NCBI GenBank assembly: GCA_021527695.1
Contig: JAKFAO010000009.1
Span: forward strand, 1,302,001 to 1,366,000
Direction: 5' to 3'
Source: Naematelia aurantialba
Lineage: Eukaryota; Basidiomycota; Tremellomycetes; Tremellales; Naemateliaceae
DNA length: 64,000 nt
Shown piece after piece: positions 1-12,316 of this stretch (position 1 is its first letter; each line of letters opens with the position of its first letter). The notes under the pieces were generated by a model, which was not told the origin of the DNA, searched no databases, and was given only the letters and a program-made list of their open reading frames with translations. A program made the position numbers and the translations under genes.

Positions 1-560
1 GCGCTCGTAACCCTCGTAATGCTCGTAGTGCTGGTGCTGCGGCATTTTCGCGTCGGCTCCGTCTGATTCTAGGCTTCTGTCGCGATCTTGGCGTCGGTCT
101 CAATCTTGGCTTCAATCGCAATATTGGCGTGTTCTCCAGCGTGCTCGCGTATCGCGCGTTGCTTGATATCGTGTCCTTCTCGTACTTTGGGTGTGTGGTC
201 CCTGTCCTGTTCGTTGTACTTGGTTTCGTCTCGTTCCAGTGGTCGAGCGTTCTTCCGTTTTGCGCTAGACGGGGGACTCGAGATTCTTTCTGCGGGAGAG
301 ATTCTTCCTGCGGAAGACGAGCAACTCGAGACTCTTCCTGCGGGAGATGAGCAACTCGAGACTTCTCTAAGAAGACGAGGGACGGCAGGACTTTTCGGTG
401 CGGGTACTGACGGAGCTCCAGAGGACGTGTTCCTACTAGGCGAAGGAGCTGCGGGACACCTTCCTGCTGATAATAAACGACGTTGCAGTCCCAGCGATCA
501 CCAATCAGTAATCACGGGTACCCTCTTCTTCTACGACCTGCCACGGGCGCGAGTGTCCGT

Positions 561-590
561 GTCGTGTCGTGTCGTGTCGTGTCGTGTCGT
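561..590. repeat. (GTCGT)6 microsatellite
   Basis: Six head-to-tail copies of the pentamer GTCGT are read directly. A GTGTC-like lead-in suggests a slightly longer degenerate array. Confidence 0.9.
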
Positions 591-1130
591 GCCTCGTCTG
601 CTCGGCTTGAGACAACACGCCGTCTTCGTTCCAGAGCCGTCAGCTGCGTACTGGCGTGCGCCGTCCGTTCGCGTCGAGTCGTAGGCTGCTCTCGTCTGCG
701 CCTGCCTCTACGTCGTCCGTCGGCTGTGTGCAGTACGTGCTGTATTATGGATTGTGGACGAGCTATAGCTGACGAGACTGACCTCAACACGATCCAACAG
801 TCGAACAGACAATGTCAGACGTACAATAAAATCGACTGCTCCAGGCGCGCAGCGGACCGTGCCTGACGCGTGGGTCTTCTGTTTCAGCCTTCGTGTGGCG
901 TCTGGTCAACTCTGCCTCGTGCCCGCTTCTCCTCCTCCCCCCCCCCTTAGTTCTTTTCATTGTGTTTCGGGGTGGCACATCCATGTACAAGCTCCCACCT
1001 ACAAACCATTGCAGGACAAACAGGTGGATGTAGACGGAAAGAAGTACGTATATATAACATGAAACATCTCCAGAGTGTAATCATATCGTCATTCCCACGG
1101 GGCTCTTGCCCAGAGCAAAATGCTATCCAA

Positions 1131-1193
1131 ACCTCACATCGTAAACTTCAAACCTCACATCGTAAACTTCAAACCTCACATCGTAAACTTCAA
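1131..1193. repeat. 21-nt tandem repeat x3
   Basis: Three perfect copies of a 21-nt unit beginning ACCTCACATC, followed by a partial fourth copy, lie within about 15 nt downstream of the RAD16 stop codon, so they would fall in the RAD16 3' UTR or terminator zone. Confidence 0.9.
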
Positions 1194-1206
1194 ACCTCGA
1201 ACAATA

Positions 1207-4200
1207 TCACATCTTGAACAAAAACCCAAGCTACACGCATCAGCATCGACATCACTTATTCCATCAACTCACATCCTCAACCGTCAGCTTGCCAAGCGCA
1301 GCATCTGGATCCGTGCTCAACGCCGCCTCGGTCATCGCGAGCTTCTTGTGCTGCAGTTGGACGATCTACACAATGTTAGTGATCCAGCGACTATTGGCGG
1401 CAAGGCAATGCAACGACGAGGGAAGGGACAGGGAAGGGAGACCGGAGCGGGAGCGGGACAGAAGAAGGCAGAGAGAACAGCGACAGAGAAGAGAGGACGA
1501 GAAGATAGAGCAGAGAACAGCAGAACCAGAGAACGAGGAACAAGCCTTAGATAAGGTAGAGAAGAGGTGTTGCAAGAGCCTAAGAGCTCACCTGATCCTC
1601 GATGGAATCCTCAACGACCAGCTTGACGACCGTGACAGGCCTCTTCTGGCCCAGTCGGTGAATCCTGTCCATTGCCTGGTACTCGACACTCGGATTCCAC
1701 TGTTCCGCAACGCTTCAGCACTGCACCTACGCCGCCTATGCCTCTGTAGCATTCCACTTACCCATGAATCCATCATGAACACCATACTCGCTTCCGTCAA
1801 GTTGAGTGCCACTCCACCGGCTTTGAGGGAGATCAGGAATACAGTGACATGGGTGTTCTTCATGAAATGCTGGATCGTGGCGTCTCGCTGCTGAGGCGTC
1901 ATTCCGCCTTCCAATCGGCAGATCTACGTGGATGAGCTTGAGCCTGATGGTGACTTAACATGGGTAGCTCACTGTGAAACCAGCCCGTTGTAAACGGAAA
2001 GCAATGAGGTCCAAGAACGATACAAATTGGGAGCTGGAGCTGGTGAGTTGTGTTTCTAGCGGTACCATGCCGCAAATCAACTCACAAAACGAGAGACTTG
2101 ATTGTGCAGTCTTTATTTCGAAGCTTTTCCAGCTCTTCCACCAAAGCCTCTAGCTTGCTCGAGGACCGCCAATTGTCGAGATTCAGACGACTCAAGATGC
2201 CCTGCCGAGCTTTCTTGTTGTTTTCCTCCAAATCAAGAGCTTCCGCTTCCAGGTCGATCGATATCTCGATATGGCAAACTGGACATTCAGGCTGCAGAGA
2301 TTAGCGCTCGATCGTGGTCCGAGTAGAGGAACTAACACGGTGTCCGCGGAGCTGTTGCACCTCAAGATACTGCCGAATGCACTCTCTGTCGAAAACATGC
2401 TTGCACGACGACATGATAGCGTCTTCAGCAGTATCGTTGCAAATTCGGCAGACGGTTCCCTCAGATTGGTCTTTGATCACCATCGAGTTCTTCGAGCGAA
2501 GGACGAGATCGGGATGGCAAGCCATTTGTCGCACTGAGAGATCAGCTGGTCCTCTGCACTGCGGATATCACTTACTACGCGTGATCAAAGAGAAAATGTT
2601 TGAGTAGTCTGAACGGATCAGCCACCGCCATGTCCGTTTGACCTACTGTTGAGGACAGTGCCTTGATCGACATAGGTTGCGAAAGTCCGCTTGGCGCCCG
2701 TGAACAAACTCATGTACAGCTCCTTCTCCTCGGGGGAAAAGTAATCCCTTCTCACGATAATCGTCCGGGGCGGGAGACCGAGATCGTCCGCGCGTTCGAG
2801 TTTCGTCCGTCTTTCAAATTGTTAGATCAAACGGCAGTGAGCGGGAGAAGTCAGGGGAAGCAAGAACGCCAGTAAGAGCGAGATTATTGGGACAAGCGGG
2901 AAAGGCAGTGAGAGCGATAAAATCAGGGCGAGCGGGAACGGCAGTGAGCACGAGAAACCAGTGGAAACAGGAAAGACAATGAGAGCGAGAACCACTGAAA
3001 GGGGGAAACTCGGTGAGAACAAACCGAAACCAGCGAGAGTGGGAAACTCGGTGAGAACAAACCGAAACCAGCGAGAGTGGGAAACAGAGGGAGGACGGCC
3101 AACAGTGAGAGCTGGAGAACCAGTAAGAAACAGCAGCTCACCGAAGCATCATCCTATCCAGCAGGATCTTGAGTTTTTTGAACGCCGTGTGTCCCGGCCC
3201 GCCCTCTTCGATACCGTATCGAGCGATCGGGGTCAATATCTCAGTGTTCTACGGAACGTTGGATGTGTTTATAATAACACTAGTAAAGCCTACCCAAAAA
3301 CAAGTATGGTCCATCGGCTTGTGACCGCATTCATCGCAAGTCCTCTTGTTGGAGAACTGCCAGTGCAGCGACTTGCACTTGCATCGTTTACAGAAGTAGT
3401 GGCTACGGCTTGTCAGACGATGCTCGCAGCTTGCATGCCTATGCGGGTCGAGCCACAAACCTGAAAGGGTCGGCGCCGAGGAAGCGAACAAGCGAGTACA
3501 ACTCGCCCACTCGGTTCTGTAGCGGTGTACCAGATAAACACCACTTGTACTTTGCCTGCAGAGCGAATGCAGCTTTAGCAGCATTAGTCGACCGTTCCTT
3601 GATGTTGTGCGCCTCGTCCAGGATAACCCTAAGCACTAGTTAGGACCTATCGAGAAAGCAATAGGCGTACAACTCACCTGTGCCATTCAAAACTGTGCAT
3701 TGGAGATTTTTCCGTGACCAACACGTTGCCCTTCTTGAATCCTCTCTGCTGGCGTCGAAAGGCTGCTTCAAGTGTTCCGTAAGACACAAGAACCTACGAC
3801 GATTCAGTCAATGACCACCGAAGTGCAATAATATCACTTACCACATCGAACTTTTTCAGCTGATCAGCCTTCATCCGCCCCTGACCGTGCCATAGTGTCA
3901 CGGTGAATCCTTCCGCGTGGGTCTCAATTTCATTTTTCCATTGCATAAGTGCGACCACCGGCGCTACGACAAGTGATGGCTTCCGCCTGGGCTCGGAAAG
4001 GAGGAGAGCGATTGTCTGTATGCTACGTACATTAGTAATATATTTGGCAATATCAGTGTATAGCTCACGTTTTTCCCATGCCCATCTCATCTGCCAGCAT
4101 ACCCCCTTCCCACGGGCCCTCTTCTTGCTTCTTCATCCAGTAGAGACTCTCCTTTTGGAACGGCAGGAGAGTGAGTTTCAGTGACGGATGGGCTTCCATC

Positions 4201-5848
4201 GTCACAGGCACAATGGGCGCTATCTTGGTCTGAATATCCCCCCAGACATTTTCTAGATCTGGGTGGTGCTGAAGAACATAAGCTCAGTCTGAGAAGACAG
4301 TGTACGACGACAGACATGACTCAGAGCGACAAAATTCTTCTCGCCGTTGGTCAGCTTTCGGCCGAGCTGCTGTCGCAACTTTCTCTGCTTGTCCTTGATA
4401 GGTTTTCGCTCTGCCTCTGCCTTCATCCTTTCTTGCTGGCGCCTTTCGTATATTGCGTCTAGAGTTACTTGCCGGGTCTCCTCGTCCATGTCGTCAAGAT
4501 CGATGGGCACGTCCGGATCCATCCAAACGTCAGTATTCGCCCCATCAAGCCTTCGTCCCTTTCCCTTCCACTTCTTTGGGGGCTTCTTCTTTTCCTTTTT
4601 CCGTTGTGGAGGAGCATCAGACGCATCGCCCCAGCTGTCGCCTGACACATCAGACTCGACGGCTTCCGATTCAGAATCACCCGAGCCAGAAAGTGGCGTG
4701 ATGTCGGATCCGCTAAACTCGGATTCCGAATCGGCAGGAGATACATCGAGAGATTCGGGTGTGAACTTAACACGGCTGGTACGCGCACGTTCTGTTACTG
4801 TTAGTTCAGTTCTTCGGCACTGATGGCTGCTCACTAGACGCTGCTTTGGCCGCAGCTTTCCGCATATTCAGCGGACCCCTGGCGGCGCGGCCCTTGCCTC
4901 GTGATACTGAAGTCGCTCGGCTGTACGAAGCGGAAGTGTCGGTAGCCTCGGCAGAAAGCTTGAGAGCAATTCTGAGTTGATTGTCCTCGTCGTCACTGTC
5001 CATCGCGTAATCCGCATCCAGCTCCATGCCTTCTATTGGATCCGGTGACGCTGCCTTTGCTTTCGCCTTGCCTGGCCCTTTTGGTCCCGTAGACTTTGTC
5101 TTTGCCAGCGGTTTCTCCTCTTCCGAATCCAGTGCCAACGAGGAGGTATCGGCTTTGGTTACGGCACTGTGCTTGCCAATGTTGAACGGCTGATCAGGAG
5201 CAGCCTTTGACTTGCCAGTCACATGGCGCTTGGGTCTCGCTGAACTGACGAGATCAAAGTTTCCATTGTCCTACAGATGTCAGTCCTAGTTTGTGATGAA
5301 GATGACGAGCAGTAGCATGAAAAGGAAGTGAGCGTACCTCATCGTTCAAGGGGTCACTCTTGCGCAGACCGCTACTGCTGCGCGTAAGTTTTCCCGCTGG
5401 AGACCCGAGGGTGAGATTATCGGCACTGGTCGTCTTCTCCGTTGCCAGCTTGGACCGACGAGGCAGGTTGACAGATTCAAGGACATAGCGCTTGTTGGAT
5501 GCCCTTGAAGAGTTCGAAGGCGCAGGTGAGAGGGTGAAAGGCGAGTCGGTCTCCGACATTGCTGTAGCTGTATGAAACGATCAGCGTAGCACTTCAATTC
5601 ATCGCTTGGTCAGACGAACACTTCCGTTTCCGTGGCTTTGGCTTTACGTCCTCCACAACCTCCACTTCCAACATCTCGAGCTGGACTTGCCCGTCGTCAC
5701 CATCTGTGAGGCTCGAAGGGGTGATCAGCCCGCCGCCAACAGAGCGTTCAGACGAGGATTTCGAGGCCGACACGATTGGTGTCGAGCTGGTAGTAGAATT
5801 TGCTGGAGTGGGGAGGGACGTCCGGGACGACCGTCGACGAGGCGGCAT
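1207..5848 (-). CDS. RAD16: RAD16-type SNF2 helicase/RING protein (global-genome NER)
   Basis: Rad16 is a SWI/SNF-family ATPase that works with Rad7 in global-genome nucleotide excision repair. Many exons are read on the minus strand. In order: a basic, acidic and Ser-rich N-terminus ([10 protein letters not shown]; start ATG at 5848); the ATP-binding loop (LADEMGMGK then TIQTIALL, about 4060-4100); DEAH box ([12 protein letters not shown], about 3610); SGTPLQNR; the Rad16-specific zinc segment ([22 protein letters not shown], about 3400); a C3HC4 RING (CRICND...CKHVF...CPVC, about 2450-2280) inserted between helicase halves; then [13 protein letters not shown] (about 1660) and the short terminal exon 1207-1230 ending LGFLFKM. 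Intron 5568-5619 joins the first exon to the SETDSPF exon in frame; if that splice is wrong, the start is ATG 5559. Two introns are unusually long (1366-1591 and 2811-3141). Identity is firm; some exon edges are approximate. Confidence 0.93.
2811..3141 (-). repeat. Long RAD16 intron with 38-nt tandem duplication
   Basis: This 331-nt intron splits the helicase module between the 'ILLDRMML' and '[10 protein letters not shown]' exons (donor GTGAGC, acceptor TTGAAAG). It is almost pure C/T with scattered A/G on the sense strand. It carries a perfect 38-nt tandem duplication (3003-3040 and 3041-3078 on the plus strand) and further degenerate AGTGAGAGCG-like units. It looks like an intron grown by local duplication. 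Confidence 0.7.
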
Positions 5849-6470
5849 CCCGTGCAAGTGTGTGAAAAGAAGGAGCTCTAATCAAGTTCGCAGGTCCCTT
5901 GATTTGCGTAATACTCTTGTGTGATAGGGGTCGCAGAGATGAGCTGGCGACGAGAGATCGGTACGACAGGAAGGAGAATGAGAGAGCGGAGAGTTGTCCA
6001 ACAGAGGGAGAGTGCGGGAGTGGTCGCTTCACCCCGTGTACCAGCCAGAGAAGGAAGGAAAGAAAGAATGTTGCGGGGGGCCAGAGAAGGTGGAGGCAAC
6101 TTTTTTTTGACGCGTTGCCCGATGAGAAGAGTCTAGTCAACCGGCTCCCGGGAAAATTACTTATTGGGGCCCCACGTGCTCCCCATGAGCTTGAAGGGGG
6201 GATCAAATAGATATTAGGAAGCGAAACGCCAGTTTGCGCCCTCGCGGGTTTCCCTTACCTTTTTGGCAGCCAAGTAGTGTGAGCTCGGAATTTGCATCTC
6301 CTGCTCGCCTTCACTAATCATCCTCCTCTAGACGTCTATTCCATCCCCTCTCAGCTAGGACACATATTCCATGGTGGCATCCGTCGGCCAGACTGCCCAA
6401 TGAGCGAATCACCGCTGTCCAGGCCGCGTAGCTCCACCGCCGCCCCCGACCACGAACCGCCACTGTCGCC
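5849..6470. promoter_or_regulatory. Divergent promoter, RAD16 / Sensor-like gene
   Basis: This 622-nt gap lies between two start codons that point away from each other. It holds a CACGTG E-box at 6173-6178, a run of eight T's near 6100-6107 and A/G-rich stretches. No supported gene lies inside. Confidence 0.45.
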
Positions 6471-7918
6471 ATGACCACGACGACCACCACTCCCGGCGCG
6501 CGGGCATCGATGCCGCTGCCGGCGACGCCAACGGTAGCGCTTTCACATTCTACTTCTCCTCCGAAAGTCTCTCGTATGGGATTGGCACGATCTCCCTCCG
6601 ACCCGGCGGGCACGCCGCACAGGCCCGAACCGCCTCCCGGACAGATATACGTCTTATCTGCAGACGGATCGAGTCTGTTTCTCCTTGATCCTTCGAAACC
6701 AGATCGATACCAACAACCACCCCCCTATGCACCTTTCCATGCAACATCGGACCTTCCTAGTCCGCCCGCGACTGCTCCTGCTGTTCATTTTCCATTCCCG
6801 TCTGTTTCGGGGACGAGTAGCCTGCTCCTTCCACCCTCAGGGACGGGCGAGCCTCAGGTACGGGGACGCGCATCTACCATGTCGGCGCTGGCGGACGAGG
6901 CCGGTCCCAGTCAACGGCCTCGGTATAGGTCCACCGTATCAAACACCACTCCAATAGCATCGCGAGCGAGACTTCCTAGTCCTGGAGAGTTTGGCATAGA
7001 CCTGCCAGACGAGACTACGCCGTTGTTACCTCATTCCAACGGTACGGAAGAAGTGCCGCGCAAGACGAGGGGTTTCTTCAGGAGTGTCTTTTGTGGGGAG
7101 ATCGAAGAGGGAGATACAAGAAAAGGCTTTGTGGCTGGCTGGAAACGCTTCTGGAGTCCAATGGGCGACGGGCGGTACTGGCGTGCAATGCTGCATCTCT
7201 GGATATTAAATTTCCCTTTCGTACGTCTTGCGTCCGATCAGCAGTGCTTAGATACTGACGTGGCTGCAGGCTCTTCTCGTTTGGCCCTTCCTCCTGGCCG
7301 GGACACTGGCTGGAACGGCACTCCTCATCACGCTACCCATCGGCGTGACAGTGTGGTGGCTGACCCTCATCATATCTCGCTCCGCCGCCCGATTAGAAGT
7401 GAGTCCGCCACCCAATACTACTCATCGTTCTCATCCTAATGATGTCAGACGATCATGCAACTGCATCATCATGCCCCGTTGGATTCCTGGGTCCCTCCGC
7501 CAACTTATCATCCTATCTTCTACCGCATCAAAGAACGCTCCGCCCCGCCCAGCCCTCTTGCCGTGCGGGACGACGTTCCGGCCGAGATTGTCTGGGAAAA
7601 GCGATTCATGAAGTGCTCTTATGCCATGGTACGTTGAGCTTGTGCCTTCCCGCCTTTGCATCCGTGCATTGTGCACTCGCGCATTTGTGCATCCGAGCAC
7701 CTGTGCTGTGCTGACTCGACCAGTTCGCGGACCACTATTCGTACTCTGCGCTGTCGTATTTCCTCCTCATCAAACCGATAATTACCCTTTTCTCTACGAT
7801 TGTCATCCTCGCTCTCGTGCCAGTCATGTTCGCCACCGTCTTCGGAGCGCCAGTATACCTCCGTGCCGCACGCCGGTTCGGCAAGTGGCAGGCCGGCGTT
7901 GCTGTGGAGAATCTCTAG
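6471..7918 (+). CDS. Four-TM membrane protein resembling the 'Sensor' domain
   Basis: Four exons (6471-7220, 7270-7398, 7449-7628, 7724-7918) give a 417-residue protein. Residues 1 to about 210 are Ser/Pro-rich and probably cytosolic, with the dileucine-like TTPLLPHS. A conserved-looking block follows (GFVAGWKRFWSPMGDGRYWR), then a hairpin of two hydrophobic helices (ALLVWPFLLAGTLAGTALL, ITLPIGVTVWWLTLIISR) closed by SAARLE, a loop with PTYHPIFYRIKER, and a second helix pair. The helix-helix-(R)xxARLE order is like the 'putative sensor' domain (Pfam PF13796) best known from actinobacterial histidine kinases; that link is recalled from family pattern, not searched. Start ATG 6471 has a good CGCC context. 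No kinase domain is attached. Function unknown; gene model confident. Confidence 0.75.
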
Positions 7919-8850
7919 CTTTCCCGCAATGAGTGGAGTACACGTGGGTACATTGCCTATTTACTCTCTGTCTGATTGGTCATTATTATTAGTGTTGGTC
8001 GTCGTGGGTTGTCATAAAGGCCGCGGCTGTTTTGTTTTGTTTATGATTCTTCCCTTTGCCTTGGGTCCAAGTGTCTGACCGAGTTTTTATCTGGGAATGG
8101 ATGTCTCGCATGCATGAAGTGCTAGTGGGAAGCCGGTCTGAACCCTCAAGGGCGTCGTCTTTGCCATGCATTGGTGCCGGGTGCCTGTCGCGTCACCCAT
8201 GGGTTGGTTTGGCTTGGCGTTGTCAGATATGGTATACTAGAAAATCACTGGCATTTTGTACGGTCATTCTCTCATCATCGACTTTGCTCTGGCGGTGTGC
8301 CATGACACTATGATGGGCTCCCACTCCGTCCCACTTTGAATCTTGCACAGCTTGGCTCAACTCGTGCACGTCCTTTCAAGCGTGCCAAGACTGGGCAAAA
8401 CTCCCTTTGCGCCGACGATCGTGTCGGGCTATCGTAACCTCATCTTTCATTCCTCCCCGCCCTGCTTCGTTTCGATCTACTGTGCACAACCGGCGGCATA
8501 AGCTAGCTGTCGACGACATATACTAAACGTCGACGACACATATCAGCTGTGGCTGATCGATTCCTGAGCTACATAGATCGTCATGTAAGTGGTGGCCTAT
8601 CCTGTGCGCAGCACAAGTCTGACAGGGTAGGGACTACACCTCGGTCGCGACCAAGCATCGGGCGGAACACCTCTCTCGCTCCGCCGCCGCCGCCGCACAT
8701 GCATCCTACTATGCTCACCCGTCGCTACATCTACACACCTACCTCCGGTCCAAGTCGCAAGTCGTATCCAATGCCGATCCGAGCGGAGCAGGCAATGGCA
8801 ATGGCAATGGCAAGGGTGCTGTGGAGGCGCCGGGGCAAGTACTGGACGCG
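7919..8850. other. Spacer upstream of PhoD-like gene
   Basis: Holds the 3' flank of the Sensor-like gene and the probable promoter and 5' UTR of the PhoD-like gene. CACGTGGG occurs at 7941-7948. A well-formed intron-like stretch (GTAAGTGG at 8585 to TCTGACAG at 8625) is followed by open sequence in the PhoD frame without an ATG until 8851, suggesting a spliced 5' leader or a missed first exon. Confidence 0.5.
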
Positions 8851-11800
8851 ATGAACGAGCCGTATGCTGCGCCGTCTATGCTGGGCCACCCGGGTGCGGA
8901 GGCCAAGGAAGCACAAGAGCAGGTCGGGACCGCAGGAACGCGCCAGGACGAAGGGGAGAAGAGCACAGCTGGCACGCCTAGCGGATTAGACAAGGGCGTG
9001 CTGGACGCGCACGGAGAAGCAAGGGAGGCACTCGCGAGTCCTGGACCGTCTGCTGATGAGGTGGAGCGGTACAAGCGCACCCAGGGGGACTGGGACGGAC
9101 ATGCCCTGGCAGACGAGGCGAGAGACGGGTATCCAAATGGGTATGCGAATGGGATTGAGAAACGGGAAGGCGAAGGAGCGGGGCATGGGGAGGCGAATGG
9201 ATTGGCAGTCCCGATGGACGGCACGGCAGAAGAAAGGCAGGGAATGCAGTGGCATCCCAGCGTGAGGGAGAGGATGGAACCCCATCTCCAGATGATGTAA
9301 GTGAACCCTTGCCCAGCTGTGCCGTCGCGCCATCGTGCAGATGCAATTGCGCGCAGTCGCATCACAGATAGAGAAGCATAGCTGACCGACGATAGGTGTG
9401 GGCCGCTCTTATCGTATTACACCGTGAAGGATAATATATGGCACGGGGCTGCTCTTGTCGTATCCGCCGACTCGCAAGTCCACCCTCCCCGCCTTCCACC
9501 TCCGTCTGCCTCCCCCTCCTAACCCCTCGTCGGCTCCCGCAGTTGTCCCTTACGTACCAAACTACCAAAACGCACAATTGCTGATCCTGTCCCAGTGGCT
9601 CAGTCTACAATCCCGCCCCGTTTCTATCCCTAACCTTCCACGCATACTCCCCGCCATCCGAGGACGCCCCGACCCTCGCGGACGCACAACTGCCCCTCCT
9701 GAAACCGCAGACCGTGTCTGGCCAGAGTATACTGAGTTTTGATGGGGGCCAGGGGCCCAACTCGTTTTGGCGGTTCATGTTGGAGATACCGCTGCAAGGG
9801 GTGCAGATGACTGTCAGGTATAGGTTGAATGGAGGCGCAGGGATGGAGTTTGTCGTTCCTGCTGTGGGACAGAATCTCCGTTGGGCAGCGCATTCATGTA
9901 ACGGTGAGCGATCCTGTCTCGTGTCTTTCTTGCTTTCTTCCCCTCGTCTTCCCCGCGTTGTCTTCTTCACCTTCTCAGTCCACCGCTTGGTGTTGCCTGC
10001 AAATATACGAGTAGTGAAAATGGACGTCCAAGTCGAAAAGGATACGAATTGAGATGTGGAGGGGGTTGTGGGTTTGAACGCCGATGTGGATGCAGATGCA
10101 AATGCAGGCGCGGCCGCTGACGAGCACCGCAGGGTTCAGCGCCGGCGTGAACCCGGACGACTTCAAAGGGGCCTATCAATCGGGCTACGATCCAGTCTGG
10201 GAAGACCTCTTGCTCAAGCATCACCAAAAGGCGTTCCACTGTATGGTTGGAGGCGGTGACCAAATCTATTGCGATGCTATCACGAGAGAGCCACAGTTGC
10301 AGAGCTGGATCAATGCGCCGAACCGCAAAGCCAAGCTGGGCCATCCGCTGAGTGATGAGATTGTGAGTCAGAATAGTATGATGCCTCGGAGCCTACTCTG
10401 CGATCCTACCATTTTTTCCAGATTTTCCCATATTTCCCGGTTCCAGATACTCAGGAGTCCCAACTCTATGCTCCCAGATCATATCGTACTCCCAGAGCCT
10501 AACACTGTCCGATATCCTGCCATACTTGCAGATCCTACAGTACACGCAAATTATAGGGTCTCCGAGTGTGGCTGATGTTGAGAAGAAAACAGCTGTAGAT
10601 CGGTTCTAGTGAGCACGCGCGTATGCGTATGATCAAAGACTAACCGGTTCAGCTTCAACCACTACTGCAAGATCTTTCGATCAAATGCCTTTGCCAGAGC
10701 CAACTCATCAGTGCCTATGTGAGCTCGTTCAAGTCCAAGCGCTCGCTAGACAACTAACCATGCAGGGTCAATATGCTGGATGATCACGATCTGATCGGTC
10801 GGCCTCTCTCTCCTCGACCAGTTTGCCACTAACAAATGCAGACGGCTTTGGCACGTACGATGACGAGACACAAGCGGCTCCCATCATGTCATTCGTCGGC
10901 TCACGAGGATACTTTGTTCGTCTCTTCACCCACTTTTCGCAAGACCCAAACCGCTTCATGCTGACACCTCTATTAGTGGTTTCTGGTGTTTCAGCTATTC
11001 ACAGTCGACGCAGTGGACGGGACGGACCCCATACCCGGTACACATCCAATCAAGTCGTTGATCATTGGTGCACCGGGTGCTTGGATTCCATTTCCTGGTC
11101 ATTCGATCTTGGTGTACCTAGGCCCCAAGGTCTTGCTACTGGCTATCGATTGTCGAGCGGAGCGCAAGCTGTCTCGGATATGTACCCCCGAAACGTATGC
11201 CAAGTTGTTCAATGAGGTCAAGCGGTACGACGGAATTGAACAGCTAGTCATCCTCCTTGGTGTCCCAATAGGTACATCCTTATCCATCCTCATCCCGCTT
11301 CTCTACTGCCTCCCTCTTCCTTCCCAATCCTTCTTTGGAAACTATGTCTACCGCTGACTTTGACCAGCGTACCCGCGGATGTCGTTCCTCGAGCACTTCT
11401 TGGACCTGAAATACAATCCAGTCAACATCCTCGCTCGGCACAACGCCTTGGGCCTAGGAGGAATGGTGAACAAATTCAACCAGGCTTCCGAGCTCCTCGA
11501 TGACCTAAACGACCACTGGTGCGCAAACACACACAAGAAAGAACGTAATTGGCTCGTCCTAGAATGCCAAAAGCTTGCACTGAGCACGCACGCAAGGATC
11601 ACGTTCTTGTCCGGCGATGTGCATCTCGCGGCAGTGGGATGCTTGATGACGAGGAAGGTCGCGGGCAAGGCAGCGCTCGAGCCGGAGAACGATCATCGAT
11701 ATATGCTTAACGTCATTACGAGCGCCATTGTCAACACCCCTCCCCCGCCAGGCGCAGCGCGCATGGTTGCCATGTTAAGCTCCCACAAGCATCGCACACT

Positions 11801-12316
11801 ACGTGAGTGGGGCCGCCCGCTCCTTCCAGCCATCGCGTCTTAAAGCTACGCGTATTGGCTGGCCGCGGATACTGGTGCCGCCATCTTTCTTATCCTAGGT
11901 TGATGCATGTGGCACTTTCTGTCCGCCAATGCTAACACTGGATGGGTGTAGACGCACAAAGTACCGACGAAATCATGATCCCACTCTTCGCGACAGACAC
12001 CAACGGCAGATCGATGAAGAAGAAATTCGTGCAGCCGCGCCGGAATTACGCGGCCGTGGAGTACGACGAGAGCATGGGGAGCTTGGTGTTTGATTTCAGG
12101 GTTGAAAAGGCACAGGGAGCGGGGGAGACTGTGTCGTGAGTCCTCTTCATCTTCCATCTGCTCGTCCTCTGTCTGTTCATCTGCTTCCACCCGCTCGTCC
12201 TCTATATTTCTCATTCAGCCTCCGCCCGCTCGTCCTCTGTTTTTTTCATCTATCTCTTGCCTCCCTCTTTATGGGGAATGGAGTGTTGCCACAGTTACGA
12301 GCTTGGCCGTGGCTGA
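8851..12316 (+). CDS. PhoD-like metallophosphatase domain protein
   Basis: A multi-exon gene for the fungal intracellular PhoD-like family (PhoD-related calcineurin-like fold, phosphate monoester/diester hydrolase; substrate unknown). Evidence in order: a low-complexity acidic/Gly N-terminus; SYYTVKDNIWHGAALVV; QSILSFDGGQGPNSFWRF; MVGGGDQIYCD (metal-binding GGDQIY, near 10240); NMLDDHDLIDGFGTY (near 10780-10860, split by an intron); FLSGDVHLAAVG (near 11610-11640); and a tail ending SYELGRG after the last intron. The GDQxY, DDHD and GDVH residues are the expected metal ligands. Start is uncertain: ATG 8851 is the first in frame, but open frame back to 8626 encodes a His/Tyr-rich stretch and could belong to an upstream exon. 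The last exon is 12291-12316. Confidence 0.88.

Larger units (their letters stand above)
1..1206. other. Gene-poor repeat-rich flank
   Basis: No convincing gene is seen here. The left part has imperfect units of about 30 nt around CTCGAGACTCTTCCTGCGGG (about 275-375). A perfect GTCGT pentamer array lies at 561-590. A 21-nt tandem array sits just beyond the RAD16 stop. Open frames exist on both strands but start with non-ATG codons or are made of the repeats, so I do not call them. Most of it is probably the 3' flank of RAD16 plus spacer. Confidence 0.5.

Noticed and set aside
5594..5857. Separate small gene upstream of RAD16
   Set aside because: A donor GTTCGT at 5619 and acceptor ATACAG at 5568 join it in phase to the RAD16 SETDSPF exon, so it is better read as the first RAD16 exon.
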